NCBI RefSeq assembly: GCF_017876165.1
Contig: NZ_JAGINQ010000023.1
Span: 25,148 to 89,147, forward strand
Length of the DNA: 64,000 bases
DNA from: Azospirillum soli
GTDB taxonomy: Bacteria; Pseudomonadota; Alphaproteobacteria; Azospirillales; Azospirillaceae
Direction of reading: 5' to 3'
How positions within the stretch are numbered: the first letter of the stretch is position 1; each line of letters opens with the position of its first letter. The notes beneath the pieces were generated by a model. That model was not told where the DNA came from, ran no database searches, and was given only the letters and a program-made list of their open reading frames with translations. Below are positions 16,610-25,959 of this stretch, piece after piece. The position numbers and the translations under genes were made by a program.

Positions 16610-17911
16610 TTACCCGATCATCTTCGACGGCAGCCACGTGACGATGCCGGGGAAGATCCATAGGATCGCCACCATCAGGATCATCACCGCGAAGAAGGGC
16701 AGGCTCGCCTTGCCGATGGTGAAGATGTTCCGGCCGGTCATGGACTGCAGGACGAACAGGTTGAACCCCACCGGCGGCGTGATCTGCGCCATCTCCACCA
16801 CGATGATGATGTAGATGCCGAACCACAGCAGGTCGATCCCGGCCTTCTGCACCATCGGCAGGATGACGGAGGTCGTCAGCACCACCATGGAGATGCCGTC
16901 CAGAAAACAGCCCATGATGATGAAGAAGATGGTCAGCGCGATCAACAACGCCGCCGTGGACAGTTGCATGGCGGAAATCCACTCCGCCAGAAGGCGCGGA
17001 ATGCCGGTGTAGCCCATGGCGACGGTCAGGAAGGCCGCCCCCGCCAGGATGAAACCGATCATGCAGGAGGTGTGCGCGGCCCCCAGCACGCTGTCGCGGA
17101 AGGTGGCCCAGGTCAGCGTGCCGGTCGCCGCCGCCAAGACCAGCGAGCCCAGGACGCCGACGCCTGCGGCCTCCGTCGGCGTGGCGATGCCCACATAGAT
17201 CGACCCCAGAACCGCGACGATCAGCAGCATCACGGGGATCAGCGCGCCGGTTTCCCGGATCTTTTCCTTGAGGCTCTGCTTGGGTTCGGGGGGCGGCACC
17301 CGGTCGGGATTCAGCACCGACCAGCCCGCGACATAGGCCATGAACAGCGCGGTCAGCAGGATGCCCGGAATAACGCCCGCGATGAACAGCCGCGCGATGG
17401 ACACGTCGGCCGCGACGCCGTAGACGATCATGATGATCGACGGCGGAATCAGCAGGCCCAGCGTGCCGGCCCCGGCCAACGATCCGACGATCATCATCGG
17501 GTCGTAGCCGCGCCGGGTCAGTTCCGGGATGGTCATGCGCCCGATGGTCGCCGCCGTCGCCGCCGAGGAGCCGGACACCGCCGCGAAGATCGAGCATCCG
17601 ACGATGTTGACGTGCATCAGCCGGCCGGGCAGCCAGCCCATCCAGGGGGCCAGCCCCTTGAACATGTCCGACGATATGCGCGTCCGGAACAGGATCTCGC
17701 CCATCCAGATGAACAAGGGCAGGGCGGTCAGCGTCCAAGAGGTGCTGGCCCCCCACACATTGGTCGCCATCACGAGGCCGATGGGGCGCGTGGTGAACAG
17801 CGCCATGGCGACGAAGCCGACGCCGGCCAGCGCCAGCGCCACCCAGACGCCAGCCCCCAGCATGACGAACATCGCCAGGACCAGGACGATGGACGCGGTT
17901 GTCTGGTCCAT
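16610..17911 (-). CDS. dctM: TRAP transporter large permease (DctM-like)
   Basis: A 433-residue, very hydrophobic protein of the TRAP large subunit family. Diagnostic segments are the N-terminal VLVLAMFVMLGAGVWVALAL, the P-G-R-L-M region (WLPGRLMHVNIVGCSIFAAV), GAGTLGLLIPPSIIMIVYGV and the C-terminal GRNIFTIGKASLPFF. It uses the sodium or proton gradient to import the solute delivered by DctP. It is the last gene of a dctP-dctQ-dctM operon; dctQ ends 3 bp upstream of it. Confidence 0.93.
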   Translation of the reverse strand: MDQTTASIVLVLAMFVMLGAGVWVALALAGVGFVAMALFTTRPIGLVMATNVWGASTSWTLTALPLFIWMGEILFRTRISSDMFKGLAPWMGWLPGRLMHVNIVGCSIFAAVSGSSAATAATIGRMTIPELTRRGYDPMMIVGSLAGAGTLGLLIPPSIIMIVYGVAADVSIARLFIAGVIPGILLTALFMAYVAGWSVLNPDRVPPPEPKQSLKEKIRETGALIPVMLLIVAVLGSIYVGIATPTEAAGVGVLGSLVLAAATGTLTWATFRDSVLGAAHTSCMIGFILAGAAFLTVAMGYTGIPRLLAEWISAMQLSTAALLIALTIFFIIMGCFLDGISMVVLTTSVILPMVQKAGIDLLWFGIYIIIVVEMAQITPPVGFNLFVLQSMTGRNIFTIGKASLPFFAVMILMVAILWIFPGIVTWLPSKMIG

Positions 17912-17914
17912 GGC

Positions 17915-18424
17915 TCAGCCCTCGCTCTGCATGCCGGCGCTCTCGTAGGACGCCGGCCGGCCCATCAGCACGGCCAGCAGATCGTCCAGCAGAGCCACGA
18001 CCAGGATGACGAGACCGACCGCCATGGCGGCTTGCGGGATCCACAGCGGGATCGGCAGCACGCCCTGGCCCAGATCGCCGAAGTCGTAGGAATCGTAGGT
18101 CATGCGCAGCCAGAACCACGCGAAATAGCCGCTGAGCGCCGTGGCGAACAGCAGACAGGCCAGCTCCATGCCTTTTCGGGCGCCGCCGCGCAGGCGCTCG
18201 ATCAACACGCCGACGCGGATGTGCGCGCCCCGGCGCAGCGCCGGTCCCAGCATCAGAAAGAACGACGCAGCCATGCAGTAGCCGGCCAGTTCGTCGGCTC
18301 CGGGCACCATCCGCCCGATCATGCGCGCGAACACCTGGGACACGATCAGGACGCCGATGAGAACCAGGAACACCGCGCCCAAAAACTCGGCGGCACGGTA
18401 AAGAACGGTCAATGCGGCACGCAT
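17915..18424 (-). CDS. dctQ: TRAP transporter small permease (DctQ-like)
   Basis: 169 residues with four predicted membrane spans and the family pattern FARMIGRMVPGADELAGYCM and GPALRRGAHIRVGVLIERL. This matches DctQ, which pairs with DctM. I start at ATG 18424 (MRAALTVLYRAAEFLG). The open frame continues to 18700 but runs through a hairpin and into dctP, so the longer reading is rejected. Confidence 0.9.
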   Translation of the reverse strand: MRAALTVLYRAAEFLGAVFLVLIGVLIVSQVFARMIGRMVPGADELAGYCMAASFFLMLGPALRRGAHIRVGVLIERLRGGARKGMELACLLFATALSGYFAWFWLRMTYDSYDFGDLGQGVLPIPLWIPQAAMAVGLVILVVALLDDLLAVLMGRPASYESAGMQSEG

Positions 18425-18473
18425 GACGCGACCACCTCTGGAATAGGGGGAAATAAAGGATGCAATCCCCCAA

Positions 18474-18509
18474 CCCTCCCCCGCTCTCGTGGGGAAGGGC
18501 GGGGGAGGG
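18474..18509. repeat. Hairpin between dctP and dctQ
   Basis: CCCTCCCCCGC (18474-18484) and GCGGGGGAGGG (18499-18509) form an 11-bp perfect stem. It sits in the only gap of the TRAP operon. Such a hairpin could stabilise or partly terminate the dctP message, giving more binding protein than permease. Confidence 0.65.
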
Positions 18510-18522
18510 AACAAGAGCAATC

Positions 18523-19521
18523 CTACTTCTTGAACGCCGCGATGATCGCCTCGCCGTCCGCGCCGGCGGCCTTCGTCCATTCGTCGGTCATGGTCTTGCC
18601 GATGGCGGCGAAGCCCTGCTTCAGCTTGTCCGACGGCGGCAAAACCTTCATGCCGTTGTCGACCAGGGTCTTGTTCAGCTCCGCCGTCTTCTTCTCCCAC
18701 TCGGCCCAGCCGGTCGCCTCGGCCTTGGCCGCCGCCTCGGTGATCGCCTTCTGGGTGCCGGCGTCCAGACCCTTCCAGACCTCGGTGCTGACGAACACCA
18801 TGTTGCGCGGCAGCCAGGCCTGGGTGTCGTAATAGACCTTCACGAAGTCCCAGGCCTTGGAGTCCACGCCGGTGGCGGCCGAGGTGATCATTGCCGTCAC
18901 GATGCCGGTGCCGAACGCCTGCGCCACCTCGGCCGCCTCGATCTTGGTCGGCACGGCGCCGGCCAGTTCGGCGATGCGGGTGGTGGCCGGGTTGTAGGCG
19001 CGGAACTTCTGCCCCTTCAGGTCATCGACCGAGCCGATCTCCTGCTTGACGTACAGGCCCTGCGGCGGCCACGGAATCGAGTAGAGGAGCTTCAGCCGCT
19101 GCCGCTCCAGCTTCTTTTCCAGATAGGGCTTCGACACCTCGTACAGCTTCTTCGACGAGGCGAAGTCGGTCGCAAGGAACGGCACGGAATCGAGGCCGTA
19201 GAGCGGATCCTCGTTGGCCCAGCTGCTGATCAGCACCTCGCCCAGCTGCGCCTGGCCGGACTGGACGGCGCGCTTGATCTCCGGGTGCTTCACCAGCGAG
19301 CCGTTGGAATGCACGGTGATCTGGATCTTGCCGCCGGTGGCCGTCTTCACGTCCTCGGCGAACTGGCGCACCGTGATGGTGTGCAGGTTGGTGTCGGGGT
19401 AGGGCGTCGGCATGTCCCAGGTCTCGGCGACGGCGGCCACCGGGGTAGCGGCAAGGCCGACGCCGAAGGCTGCGGCCCAAAGGGACGAGGCTAGGCGGGA
19501 ACGCAGGCTGATCGCGGTCAT
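18523..19521 (-). CDS. dctP: TRAP transporter solute-binding protein (DctP-like)
   Basis: 332 residues with a Sec signal peptide (SSLWAAAFGVGLAATPVAAVA, cleavage likely before ETWDMP). The mature protein has the TRAP pattern: PTPYPDTNLHTITVRQFAED, GSLVKHPEIKRAVQSGQAQ and KFRAYNPATTRIAELAGAVP. The arginine of the FRAYNP region is where DctP proteins bind the carboxylate of the ligand, so an organic acid is likely but the exact ligand is not readable. First gene of the operon, divergent from RND system 2. Confidence 0.92.
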   Translation of the reverse strand: MTAISLRSRLASSLWAAAFGVGLAATPVAAVAETWDMPTPYPDTNLHTITVRQFAEDVKTATGGKIQITVHSNGSLVKHPEIKRAVQSGQAQLGEVLISSWANEDPLYGLDSVPFLATDFASSKKLYEVSKPYLEKKLERQRLKLLYSIPWPPQGLYVKQEIGSVDDLKGQKFRAYNPATTRIAELAGAVPTKIEAAEVAQAFGTGIVTAMITSAATGVDSKAWDFVKVYYDTQAWLPRNMVFVSTEVWKGLDAGTQKAITEAAAKAEATGWAEWEKKTAELNKTLVDNGMKVLPPSDKLKQGFAAIGKTMTDEWTKAAGADGEAIIAAFKK

Positions 19522-19866
19522 CGTGTGAACTCTCCCTGTTTTGATGCCCGGCCAGGCTCATGCCGGACAACGGATTTTCAACGATCTTCCCGCCATCCTG
19601 CGCCGTCTGCAAGGGCCCATGCATGCGGGGGTATTGGCTTCCGACAATGCTGTTACAATCTGTTACGAAAATCCCCCTCCGTGGACATTAACGTGCAAAG
19701 CGCGACCTGCCATAATGGCTACTGATCGGAAGGGAATCCTAGAAACCGTTCTCGCCGGTGACGCGGTTTCCGTCGACGCTGACATCAAGACAGCTGACAC
19801 CATGACAAGGGCCGGCGCCCTCAATGCACTGGCCAGGATGCCGGGCCAGCGAGCCGGGAGTTCCAC
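19522..19866. other. Divergent regulatory spacer between dctP and RND system 2
   Basis: 345 bp without a gene. It should hold promoters for both directions. The one notable feature is a direct repeat CTGTTACAAT/CTGTTACGAA (19649-19668), two copies exactly one helical turn apart, which could bind a regulator. The downstream part (about 19720-19860) shows nothing I can name. Confidence 0.5.
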
Positions 19867-21063
19867 GTGACGAGACGCATTCTTCTGCTGGCGCTGCTGT
19901 TGGTTGTGCTGGGTGCCGGCGGGTACTGGTACACGCAGAGGGCCGGCGGCACCGGCGAATCCAAGGCCGCGGCTCCGGCCGCCGGTCCCCGCGCCGTGCC
20001 GGTCGTCATCAGGCCGGTGGAAGCCCGTCCGATGCCGGAGCGAATCGGCACCATCGGAACGGTCCAGCCGCTCGCCGCCATCGCCATCAAGGCGCGCGTG
20101 GAGTCGGTGGTGGAAGCCGTCCATTTCACCGAGGGGCAGGAGGTCAAGGCCGGCGATCCGCTGTTCACCCTCGACTCGCGCGCCCTGGAGGCTCAGCTCC
20201 GTCAGGCCCAGGCCAACCTCGAACGCGACAAGGCGAACTTGGAAAAGGCACGCGGCGACGTGAAGCGCTATTCGGAACTGGTGCGCTCCAACACCGTCGC
20301 CCGTCAGCAGTATGACGCCGCTGTCGCCGCCGCCGAGGCGCTGGAGGGCACCGTCAAGGCCGACAATGCCGCCATCGAGGCGGCCAAGGTGGCGCTCAGC
20401 TTCACCCACATCGTCGCGCCGATGGACGGCCGCACCGGCGCGGTCAACGCGCGGCCGGGCGCCATGGTCCGCGCGGCCGACGCCAACCCGCTGGTGACGC
20501 TGACTCAGCTTCGCCCCATCACCGTCGCCTTCAACGTGCCGGAACGCCACCTGCCGACCATCCGCAAGGCGATGGAGACGGGCAAGCTGCCGGTCAGCGC
20601 CGGCATCCCCGGCGACAGCCGTCCGCCGGCCGAAGGCGTTCTCAGCTTCGTGGACAGTCAGGTGGACCAGCTGTCCGGCACCATTCTGGTCAAGGGCCAG
20701 TTCCCCAACGCCGACACCCGCCTGTGGCCGGGCCAGTTCGTGGACGTGGTCCTGACGCTGGGCGTCGATCCGCAGGCGCTCACTCTGCCCGATGACTCCG
20801 TGCAGACCGGGCAGCAGGGCCGCTTCGTCTACGTCGTCAAGCCCGACGACACGGTGGAGGTCCGTCCGGTCACCGTGGGCCGGACCCAGGACGGCCTCGC
20901 CGTCATCGCGAGCGGACTGTCGGCGGGCGAGCGCGTGGTGGTGGACGGCCAGTCGCGCCTCTACCCCGGCGCCAAGGTCGCCGACCGCGGCGGCGAGAAG
21001 CCCGGCGAGGGCCGCAAGAGGAGCGAGGGCGGCCCCGCCCCGGTCACCGGAGGCGCGTCATGA
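19867..21063 (+). CDS. RND efflux periplasmic adaptor (MdtA-like), system 2
   Basis: 398 residues. Signal/anchor RILLLALLLVVLGAGGYWY; lipoyl and hairpin region AIAIKARVESVVEAVHFTEG to HIVAPMDGRTGAVNARPGAM; beta-barrel with PGQFVDVVLTLG; and a Gly/Lys-rich tail. This is the MdtA/MexA-like fold. The start is GTG 19867, with GGGAG 6 nt upstream. Its stop overlaps the permease start as ATGA, so the two are translationally coupled. Confidence 0.9.
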   Translation: MTRRILLLALLLVVLGAGGYWYTQRAGGTGESKAAAPAAGPRAVPVVIRPVEARPMPERIGTIGTVQPLAAIAIKARVESVVEAVHFTEGQEVKAGDPLFTLDSRALEAQLRQAQANLERDKANLEKARGDVKRYSELVRSNTVARQQYDAAVAAAEALEGTVKADNAAIEAAKVALSFTHIVAPMDGRTGAVNARPGAMVRAADANPLVTLTQLRPITVAFNVPERHLPTIRKAMETGKLPVSAGIPGDSRPPAEGVLSFVDSQVDQLSGTILVKGQFPNADTRLWPGQFVDVVLTLGVDPQALTLPDDSVQTGQQGRFVYVVKPDDTVEVRPVTVGRTQDGLAVIASGLSAGERVVVDGQSRLYPGAKVADRGGEKPGEGRKRSEGGPAPVTGGAS

Positions 21064-24000
21064 ACCTGTCCGAACTGTGCATCCGCCGCCCGGTGATGAC
21101 CATCCTGCTGACGGCGGCGATGGTCCTGGGCGGTCTCGCGGCCTACCGGCAGCTTCCCGTCGCGGCGCTGCCGCGCGTGGACTTCCCGGTCATCAACGTC
21201 TCCGCCAATCTGCCCGGCGCCAGCCCGGAGACCATGGCCGCCTCGGTGGCGAGCCCGCTGGAGCGCGAATTCTCCACCATCGCCGGCATCGACACGATCA
21301 CCTCGTCGTCCAATCTCGGTTCGACCTCCATCGCCATCCAGTTCGTGCTGGAGCGGGACATCGACGCCGCCGCCGCCGACGTACAGGCGGCCATCGCGCG
21401 CGTCCAGCGCCGCATGCCGACGGAGATGACCAACCCGCCCAGCTACCGCAAGGTCAACCCGGCCGACCAGCCGATCCTTCTCCTGGCGCTCAGCTCGCCG
21501 ACGCTGCCGCTGTCGCAGCTGAACGACTTCGCCGAAACGGTGGTGCAGCCGAAGATCGCGACCCTGCCGGGTGTGGCGCAGGTGCTGGTCTACGGCTCCC
21601 AAAAATACGCGGTGCGGGTCCAGGTCGATCCCAACGCGCTGGCCGTGCGCGGCATCGGCATCGACGAACTGCAAAAGGCGCTGGCCGCCGCCAACGCCAA
21701 CACGCCGGTCGGCACGCTGTCCGGCGCGCGCCAGCAATTGATCCTCGCCGCCAACCCGCAGCTTCCCGACGCCGCCGCCTTCCGCGACCTGATCGTCGCC
21801 TACCGCAACGGCGCGCCGGTGCGGCTGGGCGACGTGGCGACCGTGCTGGACAGCGTGGAGAACATCCGCACCGCCAGCTGGTACAACGGCACCCGCGCCA
21901 TCGTGCTGGCCGTTCAGCGCCAGCCCGACGCCAACACCGTCGACGTGGTGGACCGGGTGAAGGCGCAGATCCCGACCTTCCGCGCCCAACTGCCGCCCAG
22001 CGCCACCGTCAACGTGATGAACGACCGCTCCACCTCGATCCGCGAGGCCGTGGAGGACGTGCAGTTCACGCTGGGCCTGACCATCGCGCTGGTGGTCTTG
22101 GTCATCTTCCTGTTCCTGCGCCGCCTGTCGGCCACCCTGATCCCGGCGCTGGCCGTGCCGATCTCGCTGATCGCGACGGCTGGCGGCATGCATCTGTTCG
22201 GCTTTTCCATCGACAACATCTCGCTGATGGCGCTGACGCTGGCGGTGGGCCTCGTCGTGGACGACGCCATCGTGATGATGGAGAACATCGTCCGCTACGT
22301 CGAAGAGGGCATGCGGCCGTTCGAGGCGGCCATCAAGGGTTCGCGCGAGATCGGCTTCACCATCATCTCCATCACCCTGTCGCTGGTGGCGGTCTTCATC
22401 CCCATCCTGCTGATGGGCGGCGTGGTCGGCCGCGTGTTCCACGAATTCGCCGTGGTCGTGACCATGGCCATCGCGGCCTCGGCCTTCGTGTCGCTGACCC
22501 TGACGCCGATGCTGTGCTCCCGCTTCCTGTCCCGCGAGAAGCACGGGGAGCAGGAGGGCCTGTTCGGCCGCATCCTGGAGGGCGGGTTCAACGGCCTGCT
22601 GAAGGGCTATGCGGTCACGCTGCGCTGGTCGCTGAAGCACAAGCCGATCATGGGCCTCGTCATGGTCGGCACGGTGGTCGGCTCGGTCCTTCTGTTCCAG
22701 GCGATTCCCAAGGGCTTCTTCCCGACGGAGGACATCGGCCAGATCCAGGTGTCCACCGAAGCGGCGCCCGACATTTCCTTCCCCGCCATGGCCGAGCGCC
22801 AGCAGCAGGTGGCCGCCATCATCAAGGCCCACCCGGCGGTGGCCGACGTCACTTCCTCGGTCGGGGCGGGCGGCGCCACGGTGAACGGCGGGCGCATGTT
22901 CGTCGTGCTGAAGCCCCGTGCCGAGCGTCCCCCGGCGACCGAGGTGATCCAGCAGCTTCGCCGCCAGCTGGGCGGCGTGCCCGGCATGCAGGTCTTCATG
23001 CAGCCGGTGCAGAACCTGCGCATCGGCGGCCGCTCGTCCAAGAGCCTCTATCAATACACCATCCAGGGACTGAACCTGGAGGAGCTGTACCAGTGGGCCG
23101 GCCGGCTGGAGCGCGCCCTGCACGACGTGCCGATCCTTCAGGACGTGACCAGCGACCTTCAGCTGAACAGCCCGCAGGCCTACGTCCACATTGACCGCGA
23201 GAAGGCGGCGACGCTGGGCATCGGTGTCGATCAGGTGCGCTCGACCCTCTACAGTGCCTTCGGCCAGCGTCAGGTCTCGACCATCTACACGCCCAGCAAC
23301 GACTATCAGGTGCTGATCGAGCTGGCGCCGAAGTACCAGCAGGACGACAGCGCCCTGTCCCGCGTTTACGTGCGTTCCAGCACGGGCAAGCTGGTCCCGC
23401 TCGACGCCTTCGCCAGTGTGAGGCGCACGGCCGGGCCGCTGACGGTCAACCACCAGGGCCAGCTGCCGGCCGTCACCCTGTCCTTCAACGTCGCCCCCGG
23501 CGCGTCGCTGGGCGATGCGGTGTCCGCCATCCGCCGGATCGAGCAGGAGATGGTCCTTCCCGCCACCATCACGACGGGCTTCGCCGGCACCGCCCAGGTG
23601 TTCCAGGACGCGCAGGAGAGCCAGGGCCTGCTGCTGTTCGCCGCCGTGCTGGTCATCTACATCGTGCTGGGCGTGCTGTACGAAAGCTTCATCCACCCGC
23701 TGACCATCCTGTCGGGCCTGCCGTCGGCGGCCATCGGGGCGCTGGCGACGCTGATGCTGTTCGGGCAGGAACTCAGCGTCATCGCGATCATCGGCATCCT
23801 GATGCTGATCGGCATCGTGAAGAAGAACGCGATCATGATGATCGACTTCGCCATCGACGCCCAGCGCAACCAAGGTATGCCGCCGCGCGAGGCGATCGAG
23901 CAGGCCTGCCTGCTGCGCTTCCGCCCGATCATGATGACGACCATGGCGGCGATCATGGGCACGCTGCCCATCGCCGTCGCCCACGGCGCCGCCGCCGAGC

Positions 24001-24179
24001 TGCGCCAGCCCCTCGGCCTCGCGGTGGTCGGCGGCCTGTGCGTGTCGCAGCTTCTGACGCTCTACATCACGCCGGTGCTGTACCTCTACATGGAGGACGC
24101 CGGCCGCTTCGCCGCGCGGCTGTGGAAGGGCCGCACGGACGCCGCCCACGATGCCCAGCCGGTGCCGGGCGGGGAGTGA
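21060..24179 (+). CDS. RND efflux pump permease (MdtB/MuxB-like HAE1), system 2
   Basis: 1039 residues with N-terminal LCIRRPVMTILLTAAMVLGG, the proton-relay pair in AVGLVVDDAIVMMENIVRYV and the partner lysine in GIVKKNAIMMIDFAIDAQRN. Phrases such as LTIALVVLVIFLFLRRL and AVYESFIHPLTILS-like LYESFIHPLTILSGLPSA are typical of the MdtB/MdtC branch, which in enterobacteria works as a heteromer. Here only one permease gene is present. It exports hydrophobic or bile-like compounds in relatives; the substrate here is unknown. Confidence 0.92.
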   Translation: MNLSELCIRRPVMTILLTAAMVLGGLAAYRQLPVAALPRVDFPVINVSANLPGASPETMAASVASPLEREFSTIAGIDTITSSSNLGSTSIAIQFVLERDIDAAAADVQAAIARVQRRMPTEMTNPPSYRKVNPADQPILLLALSSPTLPLSQLNDFAETVVQPKIATLPGVAQVLVYGSQKYAVRVQVDPNALAVRGIGIDELQKALAAANANTPVGTLSGARQQLILAANPQLPDAAAFRDLIVAYRNGAPVRLGDVATVLDSVENIRTASWYNGTRAIVLAVQRQPDANTVDVVDRVKAQIPTFRAQLPPSATVNVMNDRSTSIREAVEDVQFTLGLTIALVVLVIFLFLRRLSATLIPALAVPISLIATAGGMHLFGFSIDNISLMALTLAVGLVVDDAIVMMENIVRYVEEGMRPFEAAIKGSREIGFTIISITLSLVAVFIPILLMGGVVGRVFHEFAVVVTMAIAASAFVSLTLTPMLCSRFLSREKHGEQEGLFGRILEGGFNGLLKGYAVTLRWSLKHKPIMGLVMVGTVVGSVLLFQAIPKGFFPTEDIGQIQVSTEAAPDISFPAMAERQQQVAAIIKAHPAVADVTSSVGAGGATVNGGRMFVVLKPRAERPPATEVIQQLRRQLGGVPGMQVFMQPVQNLRIGGRSSKSLYQYTIQGLNLEELYQWAGRLERALHDVPILQDVTSDLQLNSPQAYVHIDREKAATLGIGVDQVRSTLYSAFGQRQVSTIYTPSNDYQVLIELAPKYQQDDSALSRVYVRSSTGKLVPLDAFASVRRTAGPLTVNHQGQLPAVTLSFNVAPGASLGDAVSAIRRIEQEMVLPATITTGFAGTAQVFQDAQESQGLLLFAAVLVIYIVLGVLYESFIHPLTILSGLPSAAIGALATLMLFGQELSVIAIIGILMLIGIVKKNAIMMIDFAIDAQRNQGMPPREAIEQACLLRFRPIMMTTMAAIMGTLPIAVAHGAAAELRQPLGLAVVGGLCVSQLLTLYITPVLYLYMEDAGRFAARLWKGRTDAAHDAQPVPGGE

Positions 24180-24191
24180 TCGCACCGAAGG

Positions 24192-25103
24192 TCAGGGCGC
24201 TTTGCCGCCCTGATCCTTCAGGTGCTCGATCAGCTGCCGGGCGTGGAGCGGCAGCGCGTCGAACCGGCGCACGCAGATGGTCAGTTTCCGCAAGGTCCAG
24301 GGATCCGTCAGACGCACCGCCCGGATCGCGGCCCGGATCGCGGAGGAGCGCCCGTTCTGCCGCACCGCCGTCTCGGGCACCACGCCGAGGCCGACGCCAT
24401 GCTCCACCATCCGGCAAAGCGCCTCGAAGCCGCGCACCCGCACTCGGAGCTTCAGGGGATGCCCGGCGCGGATGGCGTGCTGGTTGAGGTGTTCCTGAAG
24501 CGCGCTGCCCGCACTCAATCCCACGAACTCGTACCCGACCACCTCGCGGAAGGCGATCTGGCGGTGTGTCGCCAGTTCATGCCCGCGCGGCACCACCAGC
24601 ACCAGCCGATCGACCCGGAAGGGAAAGGTTTCCAGGCCGGCCAGATCGGCCGAATCGGTCACGATGCCGATGTCGGCAAGCCCCTCGGCCACCGCCCGCA
24701 CGATCTCGTGGCTGGGTTTCTCCTCCAGATCGACGTCGATGTTGGGATGGGCGCCGAGGAAGCCGGCCAGCGCCTCCGGTAGGAATTGGGTCAGCGCGGA
24801 TGTGTTGGACAGCAGGCGCACATGCCCCTTCAGGCCGCGCGCGTACTCGCCGAGTTCCCCCCGCATGCGTTCGAGTTGTTGCAGGATGATGCGGGCGTGA
24901 TGGGCCAAGGCTTGACCGGCCGGTGTCGGCCGCACCCCTCGGCGTCCGCGCTCCAGCAGCGGCACGCCCAGCGTCTCTTCCATCCCGCGGATGCGCGCGC
25001 TGGCGGAGGCCAGGGCCATGTGCGCCCGCTCCGCCCCATGCGTGATGCTGGCGGCCTCGATCACGTGCAGGAACAGGCGCAGGTCGGTGAGGTCGAAGCG
25101 CAT
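24192..25103 (-). CDS. LysR-family transcriptional regulator
   Basis: 303 residues. The N-terminal winged helix-turn-helix (DLRLFLHVIEAASITHGAER, then SARIRGMEETLGVPLLERGR) is followed by a periplasmic-binding-like effector domain (LLSNTSALTQFLPEALAGFL, VDLEEKPSHEIVRAVAEGLADIG). It is divergent from the TSUP permease gene with a 99-bp gap, the classic layout in which a LysR protein controls its divergent neighbour. The inducer is unknown. Confidence 0.93.
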   Translation of the reverse strand: MRFDLTDLRLFLHVIEAASITHGAERAHMALASASARIRGMEETLGVPLLERGRRGVRPTPAGQALAHHARIILQQLERMRGELGEYARGLKGHVRLLSNTSALTQFLPEALAGFLGAHPNIDVDLEEKPSHEIVRAVAEGLADIGIVTDSADLAGLETFPFRVDRLVLVVPRGHELATHRQIAFREVVGYEFVGLSAGSALQEHLNQHAIRAGHPLKLRVRVRGFEALCRMVEHGVGLGVVPETAVRQNGRSSAIRAAIRAVRLTDPWTLRKLTICVRRFDALPLHARQLIEHLKDQGGKAP

Positions 25104-25202
25104 GGCCGCTCCACGGCGATGAATGAGCCTTCGCTTCAGCCGAAGGCAGGCTCAGGAACATCCACATTGTCCCGTTGCCGGGGGTGCGATCAAGTCTTCC
25201 CC

Positions 25203-25952
25203 ATGATCGACACACCTCCCTCCCTTCTGGCCGTTGTAGCCCTTGCCTTTCTCCTGGCCGGCTTCGTCAAGGGCATGATCGGGCTGGGCCTGCCGACGGT
25301 CGCCATGGGGCTTCTGGGCCTCGTCCTGGCGCCGGCCGAGGCGGCCTCTCTCCTGATCGTGCCTTCGCTTGTGACGAACGTCTGGCAACTGGCCGCAGGT
25401 CCCCGGTTCGGGCAACTGCTGGACCGCCTGTGGCCGATGATGGCGGCCATTGGCCTGGGAACCTGGGCGGGGGCCGGCTTTCTCGCCACGAGCATGTCCG
25501 GTGACGCGGTGACGGCGCTCGGCGTCGCCCTGATGGTGTACGCGGTCGTGGGGCTGTCCCCGCTGCGGTTCCGTGTGCCGGACCACGCCGAGTCCTGGCT
25601 GTCACCGCTGGTCGGGGTGGCGACTGGCTTGGTGACCGCCGCGACCGGCGTCTTCGTGATCCCCGCCGTTCCCTATCTCCAGGCACTTGGCCTGGAGAAG
25701 GAGGATCTGGTGCAGGCGCTCGGCCTCTCCTTCACCATCTCGACGCTGGCGCTGGCCGCCGGGCTTGCCCACCACGGCGTGTTCGAGGGCGCGCTCGCCG
25801 GAGCCTCCCTGCTGGCGTTGGCACCGGCGCTGGGCGGCATGGTGCTGGGCCAATGGCTCCGGCTGCGCGTCCGGCCGGAGGTGTTCCGGCGCTGCTTCTT
25901 CCTGGGCCTGCTCGTGCTGGGCGGTCACCTGGCCCTTCGGTCGTTGCTCTGA
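25203..25952 (+). CDS. TauE/SafE (TSUP) family permease
   Basis: 249 residues with about eight membrane spans in two repeats. The family signature FVKGMIGLGLPTVAMGLLGL is in the first span pair, and GVATGLVTAATGVFVIPAVP is in the second. Members export or import sulfite, sulfonates, sulfoacetate and other organic anions. ATG 25203 (MIDTPPSLLAVVAL) fits the membrane topology; the open frame upstream runs through the LysR gene and is rejected. Probably LysR-controlled. Confidence 0.88.
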   Translation: MIDTPPSLLAVVALAFLLAGFVKGMIGLGLPTVAMGLLGLVLAPAEAASLLIVPSLVTNVWQLAAGPRFGQLLDRLWPMMAAIGLGTWAGAGFLATSMSGDAVTALGVALMVYAVVGLSPLRFRVPDHAESWLSPLVGVATGLVTAATGVFVIPAVPYLQALGLEKEDLVQALGLSFTISTLALAAGLAHHGVFEGALAGASLLALAPALGGMVLGQWLRLRVRPEVFRRCFFLGLLVLGGHLALRSLL

Positions 25953-25959
25953 AGCGTCC

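Noticed and set aside
17915..18700. 261-residue reading of the TRAP small permease
   Set aside because: The extra N-terminal part runs through a GC hairpin and into dctP; the family start is ATG 18424.
20961..24185. 1074-codon minus-strand open frame opposite the RND system 2 permease
   Set aside because: Antisense shadow of a high-GC gene; His/Arg/Gly-rich composition and no family features, while the plus strand encodes a complete RND pump.
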